Shown: positions 46,704 through 56,586, numbered from the stretch's first letter. The stretch is 64,000 nt of DNA from Saccharopolyspora elongata (GCF_004348985.1 NZ_SMKW01000010.1:91219-155218); one strand, 5' to 3'. Notes: a model not told the origin generated them from the sequence alone. Numbers and translations: made by a program.

Positions 46704-48866
46704 TCAGTCGTCCAGGAGGTCCTCGATCGTGATCGGGATGTGGCGGACGCGGGTTCCCGTTGCGTTGTAGATCGCGTTGGCCACCGCCGCCGCCATGCCC
46801 ACCGTGCCGATCTCGCCCAGGCCCTTCGCCCCGACCGCGTTGTGCAGCGTGTCCGGGTACCGGACGAAGTGGACGTCGGCGTCCGGGATGTCGGCGTTCA
46901 CCGGGACCAGGTAGCCCGCCAAGTCACCGTTGGCCAGGCGGCCGCTGTCCTCGATCTCCAGGCCCTCGTGCAGCGCCGCCGACACGCCCCAGATCATCCC
47001 GCCGAGCGCCTGGCTGCGGGCCGCCTTCTCGTTGATGATCCGGCCGCAGTCGAACACGCCGAGCATCCGCGACAGGCGGGCCTCCCGCGTCCACTTGTGC
47101 ACGCGGACCTCGCAGAACTGGGCGCCGAACGAGCTGAACGAGTGCTTCGTCAGCTCCTCGCCGGGCGCCGAGGAACCGATCGCGGAGACCGACGAGCGAC
47201 CCACCGCACGCAGCAGTTCACCGAACTCCATCGCGCGGCCGTCACCGGCCAGCACCCGACCGTCCTCGTAGGACACCTCCGCGCCCTCGAACGGCGCGCC
47301 CGGCGACGACGCCACCGCCAGCAGTGCGTCGATCACCTCGGTGGCGGCGATCATGACGGCCGAACCCGCGCTCGCCGTGCCGGTCGAGCCGCCGGACATG
47401 CCGCCCGACGGCAACGCCGAGTCGCCCAGCCGCGGCGTGATCCGCTCGACCGGAATCGCCAGCGATTCCGCGCCCACCAACGACAGGACGGTCAGCAGGC
47501 CGGTGCCCGGGTCCGAGCCGCTGGTCGCCACCACAGCCGTGCCGTCGGCCCCCAGGGTGATCTCGACGCTGGCCGGGAACCGCAGCGCCGGGAACATCGC
47601 GGTGGCCACGCCCATGCCCACGAGCCAGTCGCCGTCGGTGCGCCCGCCGGGCGAGCGGTCCGCCCAGCCGAACCGCTCCGCGCCGGTCTGGAAGCACTCG
47701 TCGAGGTGCTTGCTGGACCACTGCAGGTCCTTGCCGGGCGGCGCGATCGAGTTGTTCCGCAGGCGCAGTTCGATCGGGTCCACGCCCAGCTCGACCGCCA
47801 GCTCGTCGATCGCGCTCTCCAGCGCGAAGGACCCGGGCGCCTCCCCCGGCGCCCGCATGAACGTCGTCGGCGGGATGTTCAGCGGCACGATCTTCTGGCT
47901 GACGGCCAGGTTCTGGGTCGCGTACCACTCCCGCGAGGTGCCGTGCGAGGTCGGCTCCACGAACGACCGGTCCGTCGGCGTGGTGCACCACGACTCGTGG
48001 CGCAGCGCGATCAGCGTGCCGTCGGAGTCCGCGCCGAGGGAGATCTTCTGCAGCGTCGCCGGGCGGGTCGCCGTCGCGGTGAAGACCTGTTCCCGGGTGA
48101 GCGCGGCCTTCACCGGCCGCCCGAGGGCCTTGGCCGCGGCCGCCGCCAGGAACGCCGGGGTGGAGGTGCGGGCCTTGCCGCCGAAAGCGCCGCCCACGAA
48201 GGGATTCAGCGCGCGGACCGACGCGCGGTCCAGGCCCAGCGCCCCGGCGATGTCGGCGGCCTGCAGGTCCGAGCCCTGGTTCCCGCTGTAGATGGTCAGG
48301 ACGCCGGCGTCCCACACCGCGACCGCGGAGTGCGGTTCCATCGCGGCGTGGTTCTGGGTGGCGGTGCGGTAGGTCGCCTCGATGCGCACCGGGCTCGCCC
48401 CCAGCGCGTCCTCGATGGACTCGACGCCGTCCTCGAGGACCGTGATGTCCTCGTTGGACGGCGCGTCCTCGGCCGCGGCGAGGCCGTCCTCGAACGAGGT
48501 CAGGGCGGGCCGGGTCCGGTAGGAGACCTCGACCAGCATCGCCGCGTCCCGCGCCTGCTCGAAGGTCTCCGCCACCACGAAGCCGATCGGCTGGCCGTAG
48601 TAGGTGACTTCGCGGTCCTGCAGCGGAACCCACATCTCGCCGAAGAGCGGGGAGCTCGGCTTGCGCAGGTCCAGCGGGTCGAACGGCGTGTACACGCCGA
48701 GCACGCCGGGCGCGCTCTTCGCCGCCGTGACGTCCATGGCCTCGACCTCGCCGTGCGCGATCGTGCTGAGCACGACGTACCCGTAGGCCATGCCGGGGAA
48801 GTTGTTGTCCGCGCCGTACTTCGCCTGCCCGGTGACTTTCAGCGGGCCGTCCAGCCGACTGGTCAC
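46704..48866 (-). CDS. molybdenum hydroxylase large subunit (xanthine dehydrogenase family)
   Basis: A 720-residue molybdopterin-binding subunit. The N-terminal G-Q-A-K-Y-G-A-D-N is followed by the family's first binding domain, and later N-P-F-V-G-G-A-F-G-G-K, the F-M-R-A-P-G-E-A-P-G cofactor loop and the C-terminal G-A-K-G-L-G-E-I-G with the catalytic Glu. The length is like PaoC/YagR-type aldehyde oxidoreductases, about 730 residues. The GTG at 48866 overlaps the FAD-subunit stop by four bases. The three genes form an operon, small to FAD to large; aldehyde or heterocycle oxidation is expected. Confidence 0.93.
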   Translation of the reverse strand: MTSRLDGPLKVTGQAKYGADNNFPGMAYGYVVLSTIAHGEVEAMDVTAAKSAPGVLGVYTPFDPLDLRKPSSPLFGEMWVPLQDREVTYYGQPIGFVVAETFEQARDAAMLVEVSYRTRPALTSFEDGLAAAEDAPSNEDITVLEDGVESIEDALGASPVRIEATYRTATQNHAAMEPHSAVAVWDAGVLTIYSGNQGSDLQAADIAGALGLDRASVRALNPFVGGAFGGKARTSTPAFLAAAAAKALGRPVKAALTREQVFTATATRPATLQKISLGADSDGTLIALRHESWCTTPTDRSFVEPTSHGTSREWYATQNLAVSQKIVPLNIPPTTFMRAPGEAPGSFALESAIDELAVELGVDPIELRLRNNSIAPPGKDLQWSSKHLDECFQTGAERFGWADRSPGGRTDGDWLVGMGVATAMFPALRFPASVEITLGADGTAVVATSGSDPGTGLLTVLSLVGAESLAIPVERITPRLGDSALPSGGMSGGSTGTASAGSAVMIAATEVIDALLAVASSPGAPFEGAEVSYEDGRVLAGDGRAMEFGELLRAVGRSSVSAIGSSAPGEELTKHSFSSFGAQFCEVRVHKWTREARLSRMLGVFDCGRIINEKAARSQALGGMIWGVSAALHEGLEIEDSGRLANGDLAGYLVPVNADIPDADVHFVRYPDTLHNAVGAKGLGEIGTVGMAAAVANAIYNATGTRVRHIPITIEDLLDD

Positions 48867-49825
48867 AGGCGGCTCCCTTCGGTCAGTTCGAGCAGTGCGC
48901 GGACCACGGTCCGCTTCAGCAGGGAAATCTTGAAAGCGTTGCCGGACAACGGCCGAGCGCCATCGGCCGCCACGGACGCCGCGGCCTCGAAGGACTCCGG
49001 CGTCGCGGGCGCGCCACGCAGGGCCTCCTCGACCGCGGGCAGCCGCCACGGCACGGTCGCCACGCCGCCGACCGCCACCCGGGCGTCGGCGATGCGCTCG
49101 TCCTGGACATCCAGCGCCACCGCGGCGGAGCAGAGCGCGAACTCGTAGGACTGCCGGTCGCGCACCTTGACGTACGTGGAGCGCGACGCCCAGTCCAGCC
49201 GCGGCACCACGACCTCGCCGATCAGCTCGCCGGGGCGCAGATCGTGCTCCACCTCCGGCGAATCGCCCGGCAGGCGGTAGAAATCGGCCAGCTTCACGGT
49301 GCGGCTCCCGGCGGCGCTGAGCAGCCGGACCTCCGCGTCGAGCGCGACCAGCGCGACCGCGAGGTCGCTGGCGTGCGCTGCCGCGCACGAGTCGCTGGTG
49401 CCCAGGACCGCATGCATCCGGTTAGCACCCGAGATCGCCGGGCATCCGCTGCCCGGTTCCCGCCGGTTGCAGGGCGTGGCGACGTCGCGGAAGTACGTGC
49501 ACCTGGTGCGCTGCATCAGGTTCCCGCCGATGCTGGCCATGTTGCGCAGCTGCTGGGAGGCGCTCTGCAGCAGGGCACGGGAGACCGCCGGGTACACGCC
49601 GGGGTGCTCGGCGACGTCGCTCATCCGCTCGAGCGCGCCGATGCGCAGCCCGTCGCCGGTGTCGATGCCCCGCAGCGGGAGCTCGTTGATGTCCTGGACC
49701 TGTTGCGGCGCGAGGACGTTGAGCTTCATCAGGTCGACGAGGGTGGTGCCGCCGGCCAGGAACGTGCCGGGCGAGGCGAGCACGGCTTCGACGGTCGTCG
49801 GTGCCGTGAGTTCAAAGGGACGCAT
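48863..49825 (-). CDS. molybdenum hydroxylase FAD-binding subunit with extra Fe-S motif
   Basis: A 320-residue CODH-type FAD subunit. FAD motifs are A-G-G-T-T-L-V-D-L-M and the A-S-I-G-G-N-L segment. Between them and the C-terminal domain is an insertion with R-C-T-Y-F-R-D, then C-N-R-R-E-P-G-S-G-C and D-S-C-A-A-A-H, whose Cys residues resemble the [4Fe-4S] ligands of PaoB (YagS). This is typical of periplasmic-type aldehyde oxidoreductases. Start at the ATG 49825, inside the last 14 bases of the 2Fe-2S gene, implies coupling. Confidence 0.92.
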   Translation of the reverse strand: MRPFELTAPTTVEAVLASPGTFLAGGTTLVDLMKLNVLAPQQVQDINELPLRGIDTGDGLRIGALERMSDVAEHPGVYPAVSRALLQSASQQLRNMASIGGNLMQRTRCTYFRDVATPCNRREPGSGCPAISGANRMHAVLGTSDSCAAAHASDLAVALVALDAEVRLLSAAGSRTVKLADFYRLPGDSPEVEHDLRPGELIGEVVVPRLDWASRSTYVKVRDRQSYEFALCSAAVALDVQDERIADARVAVGGVATVPWRLPAVEEALRGAPATPESFEAAASVAADGARPLSGNAFKISLLKRTVVRALLELTEGSRL

Positions 49826-50264
49826 CGGCCTGCCTCGCTTGTTCGATCGCCGCGACGATGTTCGGGTAGGCAGCGCAGCGACAGATGTTGCCGGACATGA
49901 ACTCCCGGACGTCCTCGACGCCCTGCTCGACCGCGGCGACGGCCGACATGACCTGACCGGACGTGCAGAACCCGCACTGCAGGGCGTCCTGGTCGACGAA
50001 CGCCTGCTGGACCGGGTGCAGCTCGTCGCCGCCGGAGAGGCCCTCCACCGTCGTAACCGGTCGCTTCACGGTGGCGGCGAGGGTCAGGCACGAGAGCACG
50101 GGCCTGCCGTCGACGTGCACGGTGCAGGCACCGCACTGGCCGCGGTCGCAGCCCTTCTTCGGGCCGGTGACGCCGAGGTTCTCCCGCAATGCGTCCAGCA
50201 GCGTCACGCCGGGATCGACGTTCAGCCGTTCGGCCCTGCCGTTGACTTCGAGTGAGATGTCCAC
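49812..50264 (-). CDS. molybdenum hydroxylase 2Fe-2S subunit
   Basis: A 150-residue small subunit with two [2Fe-2S] centres. The plant ferredoxin-like C-D-R-G-Q-C-G-A-C-T and later C come first, then C-G-F-C-T-S-G-Q and C-R-C-A. The GTG at 50264 has GGGAAGAG upstream; an ATG at 50348 would add 28 non-family residues. No Tat signal precedes it, unlike E. coli PaoA. First gene of the operon and divergent from the TetR gene at 50504. Confidence 0.94.
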   Translation of the reverse strand: MDISLEVNGRAERLNVDPGVTLLDALRENLGVTGPKKGCDRGQCGACTVHVDGRPVLSCLTLAATVKRPVTTVEGLSGGDELHPVQQAFVDQDALQCGFCTSGQVMSAVAAVEQGVEDVREFMSGNICRCAAYPNIVAAIEQARQADASL

Positions 50265-50354
50265 TTGATCTCTTCCCCGCCGGCCGCCCGCGCAGGGCGA
50301 CCGCAGCGGTGTCGCTTGTGGTGGTGGGAGCAGAACTGGGACCATCACCGAAAC

Positions 50355-50407
50355 CGGATATTCATCCGTTTCGGCCCCTCCTCGACGCTAGCGGATACTT
50401 ATCCGCT
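50355..50407. promoter_or_regulatory. two CGGATA dyads (TetR operator candidates)
   Basis: CGGATA-TT-CATCCG (50355-50368, one mismatch) and AGCGGATA-CT-TATCCGCT (50390-50407, a perfect 8-bp-arm dyad) are 37 bases apart between the divergent 2Fe-2S gene (start 50264) and TetR gene (start 50504). The pattern suggests repression of the hydroxylase operon by that TetR protein. Confidence 0.75.
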
Positions 50408-50503
50408 CTGCAAGGACGATACGGCCCCGAAGGTAGCCGCAGGTCGACGGCCGGTTGTGCATTACATTCCAGGGAGGAACGCGGCAGCCAACCGGGAGGG
50501 GCG

Positions 50504-51106
50504 ATGACGACGGGCTCGGTCAGTTCCCGACGCGCGGACACCCGGCGCAACCACGAGCTCATCCTCACCGCGGCGGCGAAATCGCTGGCCGGTTCGGGAG
50601 CGGTTTCGTTCAACGCCATCGCGAAGCAGGCCGGCGTGGGCGTCGGCACGGTGTACCGGCACTTCCCCACCCCGGAGGCGCTCGTCCTGGCCGTGTACCG
50701 GCGCGAGCTGCAGCACCTCGTCGACGTCGTCCCGAGCCTGCTCCGGCAACACCCGCCGGAACAGGCGTTCCGGATCTGGACGGCCGACCACCTGACGCAT
50801 TACATGATGACCAAACGAGGCCTGGCCGGAGCCCTCGGCGCGGCCACCTCGTCGCACGGCGACATGTTCGCGAAGGCCCACGAGGCCATGGTCGGCGCGG
50901 TCGCCACGCTGCTGGACGCCAACGTCGAGGCCGGGACCGTCCGCGCCGACCTGGACCCGGAGACGGTCCTGCGCGGGCTCGGCGGCCTGCTCTACCTCGA
51001 CCCCCGCGACGACTGGCGGGGCCCGACCGAGAAGCTCATCGACCTGCTGTGGCGGGGTATGTGCACGGGAAAGTGCCACCTCGACGACGGCGGCCGACCG
51101 GCTTGA
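50504..51106 (+). CDS. TetR-family regulator
   Basis: A 200-residue TetR protein. Helix-turn-helix at about residues 15-65: N-H-E-L-I-L-T-A-A-A-K-S-L, N-A-I-A-K-Q-A-G-V-G-V-G-T-V-Y-R-H-F. GGGAGGGG stands before the ATG at 50504. It is divergent from the molybdenum hydroxylase operon with two CGGATA dyads between, so it probably controls it. Confidence 0.93.
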   Translation: MTTGSVSSRRADTRRNHELILTAAAKSLAGSGAVSFNAIAKQAGVGVGTVYRHFPTPEALVLAVYRRELQHLVDVVPSLLRQHPPEQAFRIWTADHLTHYMMTKRGLAGALGAATSSHGDMFAKAHEAMVGAVATLLDANVEAGTVRADLDPETVLRGLGGLLYLDPRDDWRGPTEKLIDLLWRGMCTGKCHLDDGGRPA

Positions 51107-51332
51107 CCCGCCTAGCGCGTCGCTTCGCAGCGGCCCGCCCGTGATCGTCCTGAATGGACATGCTCATCTTCGAGCCGTCTTGCCGCGCAGTCGCCGCGGA
51201 CCGCTCGCGCAGCGCCGCCGTTCGACCGGTTCTGGCCGCAAGGTCAACAGGCCCTCGGGCTCCAACTGGTGCAACGTGGGACAACGGCTGCCATGACGGA
51301 CCTGGCACTCCGGTGGCGCGAAGGAGCGCGAC

Positions 51333-52775
51333 ATGCTCAGCTCGAACACTCCCTTCCCGGCTGACACGATCCACGAGCCGTGGACCGGTCACGACACCCA
51401 GACCCTCGTCGTGGCGGCGATCGGGATCGCCATCGTGGTGCTGCTGATCGTCGTGGCGAAGATGCACGGCTTCCTCGCGCTGACCATCGGGTCCTTCTTC
51501 GTCGGGATCGGGTCCGGCATCGGACTGGACGAGGTCGCCGGCTCGTTCGAGAAGGGCGTCGGCGACGTGCTCGGCAGCGTCGGCGTGCTGATCGTGCTCG
51601 GTGCGATGCTCGGCAAGCTGCTCGCCGACTCGGGCGGGGCCGACGAGATCGTGGACAAGATCATGACCGGGGGCCGCCGCGGGCTGCCGTGGCGAATGGC
51701 CCTGATCGCCTTCATCATCGGCATCCCGATGTTCTTCGAGATCGGCCTCGTTCTGCTGATCCCCGTCATCATGCTGACGATCCGCCGGTCCAGGCTGCCC
51801 GCGATGTACCTGGCGATCCCGGCTCTCGCCGGCCTCTCCGTCCTACACGGCTTCATCCCCCCGCATCCGGGGCCGCTGGTGGCGATCGCGAACCTGCGCG
51901 CCAACGTCGGAATCACCCTCGCCATCGGCCTGATCATCGCGGTCCCCACCGTGATCATCGCCGGACCGCTGTTCGGCGTGGTGGCGGCGCGCCTGGTGCC
52001 CATCGGTGCCCTCGGCGCGGGCGGGAACCTCATCGGGCCCGGGTCGGGCGCAGGCTCTCCGGGCAGCACCGAGGGTGGCACGGTGCCGGGCGAGCCGGAG
52101 CGCACGCGTCGCCCGAGCTTCACCTGGACCCTCATCACGGTTCTCACCCCGGTGGTGCTGATGCTGGTCCGCGCCGCGGCCGACGTGTGGATGAGCGAAA
52201 CCGCGTGGATCTACCCGTTCCTGCAGTTCATCGGGGAACCGATCGTGGCGTTGCTGATCGCCGTGCTGCTGGCGATGGTGACGTTCGGTACGGGTGTCGG
52301 ATTCACGCCGCTCGCCCTGACGACGAAGCTGGGCGAGAGCCTGATGCCGATCGTCGGTGCCACGATGATCGTCGGAGCCGGCGGTGGCTTCAAGCAGGTG
52401 CTCGTGGACGGTGGCGCCGGCAACGCGATCGGGAAGCTCGCCGTGGCGGCGAGCCTGTCCGCGCTGCTGCTCGGCTGGATGGTGGCGGTGCTGGTGCGGC
52501 TGGCGACCGGGTCGGCCACGGTGGCGACCGTGACCGCGTCGGGCATCGTGGCCCCCTTCGCCGTCGGTCTGCCGCCGACGCAACTGGCTCTGGTCGTGCT
52601 GGCCATCGGTGCCGGCTCCCTGTTCTTCTCCCACGTCAACGATGCCGGCTTCTGGCTGGTCAAGGAGTACTTCGGCATGACCATCGGCCAGACCATCAAG
52701 TCCTGGTCGGTGATGGAGACGATCATCTCGGTGGTCGGCCTCGCCCTGACGCTCCTGCTGTCGACGTTCCTCTAG
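51333..52775 (+). CDS. GntP-family gluconate/organic acid permease
   Basis: A 480-residue permease with about 12-14 hydrophobic segments. Diagnostic features are the G-A-M-L-G-K-L-L-A-D-S-G-G-A region, I-P-M-F-F-E-I-G-L-V-L-L, L-S-V-L-H-G-F-I-P-P-H-P-G-P and the late F-F-S-H-V-N-D-A-G-F-W. GntP carriers take in gluconate, fructuronate or similar acids with protons. AAGGAG precedes the ATG at 51333. The polar Gly-Ser loop at about residues 232-255 is longer than usual. It is transcribed alone. Confidence 0.94.
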   Translation: MLSSNTPFPADTIHEPWTGHDTQTLVVAAIGIAIVVLLIVVAKMHGFLALTIGSFFVGIGSGIGLDEVAGSFEKGVGDVLGSVGVLIVLGAMLGKLLADSGGADEIVDKIMTGGRRGLPWRMALIAFIIGIPMFFEIGLVLLIPVIMLTIRRSRLPAMYLAIPALAGLSVLHGFIPPHPGPLVAIANLRANVGITLAIGLIIAVPTVIIAGPLFGVVAARLVPIGALGAGGNLIGPGSGAGSPGSTEGGTVPGEPERTRRPSFTWTLITVLTPVVLMLVRAAADVWMSETAWIYPFLQFIGEPIVALLIAVLLAMVTFGTGVGFTPLALTTKLGESLMPIVGATMIVGAGGGFKQVLVDGGAGNAIGKLAVAASLSALLLGWMVAVLVRLATGSATVATVTASGIVAPFAVGLPPTQLALVVLAIGAGSLFFSHVNDAGFWLVKEYFGMTIGQTIKSWSVMETIISVVGLALTLLLSTFL

Positions 52776-52823
52776 GGCAGCAGGCGTTCTTCGCCCGCAC
52801 GCGTGGGCACTGGCACTAGCATG

Positions 52824-52851
52824 ACGGGGTCGGCCCCAGGGCCGTCCCCGT
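52824..52851 (+). terminator. hairpin terminator after GntP gene
   Basis: ACGGGG and CCCCGT flank an inner GGCC-N4-GGCC, with a two-base mismatch between. It lies 48 bases after the GntP stop and before the DUF2277 gene. Confidence 0.55.
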
Positions 52852-52903
52852 TCACCGGTCGTCGCCCCGGCGAAAGCTGGGGAAACCTACCCAGGAAATG
52901 CTC

Positions 52904-53116
52904 ATGTGCCGCAGCATCAAGACGCTCCGCCCGCCCTACGCCGAAGACGTCACCGAAGTGGACATCCGGGCGGCCGCGTTGCAGTACGTCCGTAAGATCT
53001 CCGGGTTCCGCAAGCCCGCCGCGCACAACGAGGCCGCCTTCGAACAGGCGGTGGACGACATCGAGAAGGCCACCGCGAAGCTGCTGGCGTCCTTGGAGGT
53101 CCGCGGCTCCCGGTGA
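52904..53116 (+). CDS. DUF2277 family small protein
   Basis: A 70-residue protein opening M-C-R-S-I-K-T-L-R-P-P, the near-invariant DUF2277 N-terminus, and containing Y-V-R-K-I-S-G-F-R-K-P and F-E-x-A-V-D-D-I. Function unknown; it often accompanies DNA repair or replication genes but does not here. The ATG at 52904 has AGGAA with six bases of spacing; an ATG at 52898 has none. Ends ten bases from the convergent catC gene. Confidence 0.92.
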   Translation: MCRSIKTLRPPYAEDVTEVDIRAAALQYVRKISGFRKPAAHNEAAFEQAVDDIEKATAKLLASLEVRGSR

Positions 53117-53126
53117 CTGCCGCCCG

Positions 53127-53417
53127 TCAGGAGCCGAGCAGGGCGATGTCGGACGGGTGCTGGGCCAGCGGGGTCACCTCGATGGTCATGTACGGGAACA
53201 GCGGCAGGTTCCAGAGGATCTCGTGCAGCCGCTCATTGTCGGCCACGTCGAAGACGCTGAGGTTCGAGTACTGCCCGACGCAGCGCCAGATGTGCACCCA
53301 CTCCCCGCCCTGCTGCAACTCCTGCGAGTACGCCTTCTCCCGCGCGAGCGTGTCGGCCTTCACCGCCGGATCCATCCCGGCCGGGAGGTCGACGTCCATC
53401 GTCACCGCGAACAGCAC
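53127..53417 (-). CDS. catC: muconolactone delta-isomerase
   Basis: A 96-residue CatC protein: L-F-A-V-T-M-D-V near the start, A-R-E-K-A-Y-S-Q-E-L-Q, W-V-H-I-W-R-C-V-G-Q-Y-S-N-L-S-V-F-D and L-W-N-L-P-L-F-P-Y-M are family-typical. It turns muconolactone into 3-oxoadipate enol-lactone. The GTG at 53417 has AGGAAGG upstream. Last of the four-gene operon catR-like, catB, catA, catC, 103 bases after catA. The next enzyme (enol-lactone hydrolase) is not in the window. Confidence 0.95.
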   Translation of the reverse strand: MLFAVTMDVDLPAGMDPAVKADTLAREKAYSQELQQGGEWVHIWRCVGQYSNLSVFDVADNERLHEILWNLPLFPYMTIEVTPLAQHPSDIALLGS

Positions 53418-53520
53418 GGTCAGTCCTTCCTGAGATTCCTCGCCCCGGTGCGGGGCGCCCTCGACCAAATTTCTCGGCGAGGTGGCGCCCCACCCCGTTC
53501 GATTGATCACTGCCGACGGG

Positions 53521-54417
<897 letters not shown>

Positions 54418-55521
54418 TCAGCCGTCCTGGCGGTAGTGCGCCAGCTTCCCGGGGTCGATGTCGATGCCGATGCCCGGCTGCGCGCGGACCTGGACGGTGC
54501 CGTCGCTGATCCGCACCGGCTCGGCGAGCAGGTCGTCGCTCATGTCCAGGAAGTTGGACAGCTCCCCGGGCCGCTGCGACGTCAGCTGGTACGCGGCGCC
54601 GAAGGCGACGCTGCACATGGTTCCGATCTGCCCGTCGATCTGGTTGCCCATCACCACTTCCACGCCCAGTCCCTCGCACTGGAACAGCACGCGCTGCGAC
54701 GTGGTGAAGCCGGTGCGGGCGGTCTTGATGCTGATCGCGGTGGCGGCGCCGGCGAGCAGTTCCCGGGTCACCTCGCCCGGGCAAGTGACGCTTTCGTCCG
54801 CCACGAACGGGATTTCGCTGTGCTGCACCAGCCAGCGCCGCCCCAGCACGTCGTCGGCCGGGCAGAGCTCCTCGGCGAGGGTGAGCCCGAGGTCGGACAT
54901 CTCGCGCAGGGCGCGGGCGGATTCCGACGCGGTCCAGCCGCGGTTGCCGTCGACGTAGAGCTCGACGTCGTCGCCGAGCCCGGCCCGCAGCGCCCGGCAG
55001 GCCTCGACGTCCACTGTGTACGGCTTGCGGCCGACCTTGACCTTGAAGGTGGTGATGCCGTACTCGGCCCGGATCCGTTCCGCCTCGGCGACCATCTGCT
55101 CCGGCGCGGCGAAGCCGACCATGTGCGAGACCCGCATCCGGTCGGTGTAGCCGCCGAGCAGTTCGGTCACCGGCAGCCCGAGCGACTTGCCGATGACGTC
55201 CCACAGCGCCATGTCCAGCGCCGCCTTGGCCGTCGGGTTGCCGACCGTCCGGTGCAGCCGCGCGTGGATCGCCTCCCGCTCCAGCGCCGACATGCCCACC
55301 ACCTCGGGCGCGAACAGCTTGTCGATCGCAGCGACGATGGATTCCTGCGTCTCGCCGTAGGTGAACGGCCGCGGCGGCGCCTCGGCGACCCCGACCAGCC
55401 CGTCGTCGGTGTGCACCCGCACCAGCACGTGCTCGGCCACGTGCACCTCGCCGCTGGCGAAGCGCAGCGGCTTGCGGTACGGGATGGCGAACGGGATCGC
55501 CTCAATTCGCGTGATCTTCAC
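54418..55521 (-). CDS. catB: muconate cycloisomerase
   Basis: A 367-residue enolase-superfamily enzyme. The K-x-K pair in T-F-K-V-K-V-G, metal ligands in V-D-G-N-R-G-W, A-E-E-L and A-D-E-S, and Lys in S-I-K-T-A match muconate-lactonising enzymes. It makes muconolactone from cis,cis-muconate. The GTG at 55521 lies inside the last 20 bases of the LysR gene and has GAGGAAG upstream, implying coupling. Confidence 0.95.
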   Translation of the reverse strand: MKITRIEAIPFAIPYRKPLRFASGEVHVAEHVLVRVHTDDGLVGVAEAPPRPFTYGETQESIVAAIDKLFAPEVVGMSALEREAIHARLHRTVGNPTAKAALDMALWDVIGKSLGLPVTELLGGYTDRMRVSHMVGFAAPEQMVAEAERIRAEYGITTFKVKVGRKPYTVDVEACRALRAGLGDDVELYVDGNRGWTASESARALREMSDLGLTLAEELCPADDVLGRRWLVQHSEIPFVADESVTCPGEVTRELLAGAATAISIKTARTGFTTSQRVLFQCEGLGVEVVMGNQIDGQIGTMCSVAFGAAYQLTSQRPGELSNFLDMSDDLLAEPVRISDGTVQVRAQPGIGIDIDPGKLAHYRQDG

Positions 55522-56440
55522 GTGCTTCCTCGATGTCCTGGATGTCGTCGTGGCCGACGAACACGTCGTTGGCCGCGAGCGTGGTCAGCAGGTTGCGCAG
55601 CAGCGGCGAGTCGTCCTCGGCGCGCCAGGCCAGTGCCAGTTCGACGCTTTCGGCGTCGGGCACCGGCACGAACACCACGCCTTCCAGCGGAAAGGCCTGC
55701 ACCGAGGCCGGGGCGAGCGCCACCCCGAGGCCGGCCGCGACCAGCGCGACCTGGGTGGAGGCCTCCCCGACCTCGTGCGCGCAGTTCGGGTAGAACCCGG
55801 CCGCCAGGCAGCTGCGCACCACCGCGTCGTTGACCACCGAGCGCAGCGCGGCGGAATACATGATGAACTGCTCCGCCCGCAGTCGCGCCATCCCGACCTC
55901 GGGTTCCCCGGCGAGCGGGTGGTTCTCCGGCAGCACGAGCACCAGTGGCTCGCGCGCGATGGTGCGGTGCGCGATGCGGTCCTCGCGGGTCGGCGGGCGC
56001 AGCATCCCGACGTCGATCTCGTTGCGCAGCAACGCCTTCTCCTGCGCCGGGGTGAGCAGGTCCGGGTGGATCTCCAGCTCGACCCCGGGCAGGTCGCGCT
56101 TGACGATGTGCGCCAGCCGCGGCAGCTGCCGGTAGGACGCCGACCCGGTCAGCCCGAGCCGGAGCACGCCGTGACATCCGTCCGCGAGCCGCTTCACGCG
56201 GCGCGCCGCGTCGTCGATCGACTTCAGGATGCGCAGCGCGTCGTCGTGGAAGACCGCACCCGCAGGCGTCAGCTGCACCTGCCTGGTCGTGCGGGCGAAC
56301 AGCTCGGCGCCGAGTTCGGCTTCCAGCTGCCGGATCGCTTGGGACAGCGGGGGTTGCGCCATGTTCAGCCGCTTGGCCGCCCGCCCAAAGTGGCGCGTCT
56401 CGGCCACCGCGACGAAGTAGCGCAGGTGTCGCAACTCCAC
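55502..56440 (-). CDS. LysR-family regulator of the cat (and former ben) genes
   Basis: A 312-residue LysR protein: E-L-R-H-L-R-Y-F-V-A-V-A-E-T-R-H-F-G-R-A-A and M-A-Q-P-P-L-S-Q-A-I-R-Q-L-E are typical of CatR/BenM-type members, followed by a substrate-binding domain. The GTG at 56440 has GGGAGGAGG upstream. It is the first gene of the cat operon in the same direction, and its other side faces a LysR operator and the benA remnant. Muconate is the likely inducer by analogy with BenM and CatM. Confidence 0.92.
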   Translation of the reverse strand: MELRHLRYFVAVAETRHFGRAAKRLNMAQPPLSQAIRQLEAELGAELFARTTRQVQLTPAGAVFHDDALRILKSIDDAARRVKRLADGCHGVLRLGLTGSASYRQLPRLAHIVKRDLPGVELEIHPDLLTPAQEKALLRNEIDVGMLRPPTREDRIAHRTIAREPLVLVLPENHPLAGEPEVGMARLRAEQFIMYSAALRSVVNDAVVRSCLAAGFYPNCAHEVGEASTQVALVAAGLGVALAPASVQAFPLEGVVFVPVPDAESVELALAWRAEDDSPLLRNLLTTLAANDVFVGHDDIQDIEEAREDHAN

Positions 56441-56543
56441 TGCCGCACCTCCTCCCGCCAGGCCGTGTGGCCGCGACCACAACGTCGTTCGTCCAGGTCA
56501 GCGTAGGTCCACCATTCAGCTCGAACAAATACTCATTCCCGAT

Positions 56544-56570
56544 CGATTGGTATGTCCCGGATATCAATCG
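56544..56570. promoter_or_regulatory. LysR (BenM/CatM-type) operator
   Basis: CGATTGGTAT-N7-ATATCAATCG is a dyad with 10-bp arms and one mismatch, giving TAT-N7-ATA at its centre (compare the ATAC-N7-GTAT of BenM and CatM). It lies about 100 bases before the LysR gene start and just before the benA remnant, as expected for a site that once controlled both. Confidence 0.72.
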
Positions 56571-56586
56571 GCCCTAGGTCGGGACT

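Noticed and set aside
45858..49148. A 1096-codon open frame opposite hutC and the molybdenum hydroxylase genes
   Set aside because: Same shadow effect of high GC; the opposite strand has clear families, operon overlaps and a terminator.
51107..51332. A small gene between the TetR and GntP genes
   Set aside because: The short frames there have no ribosome site or family features; the space seems to hold only the GntP promoter.
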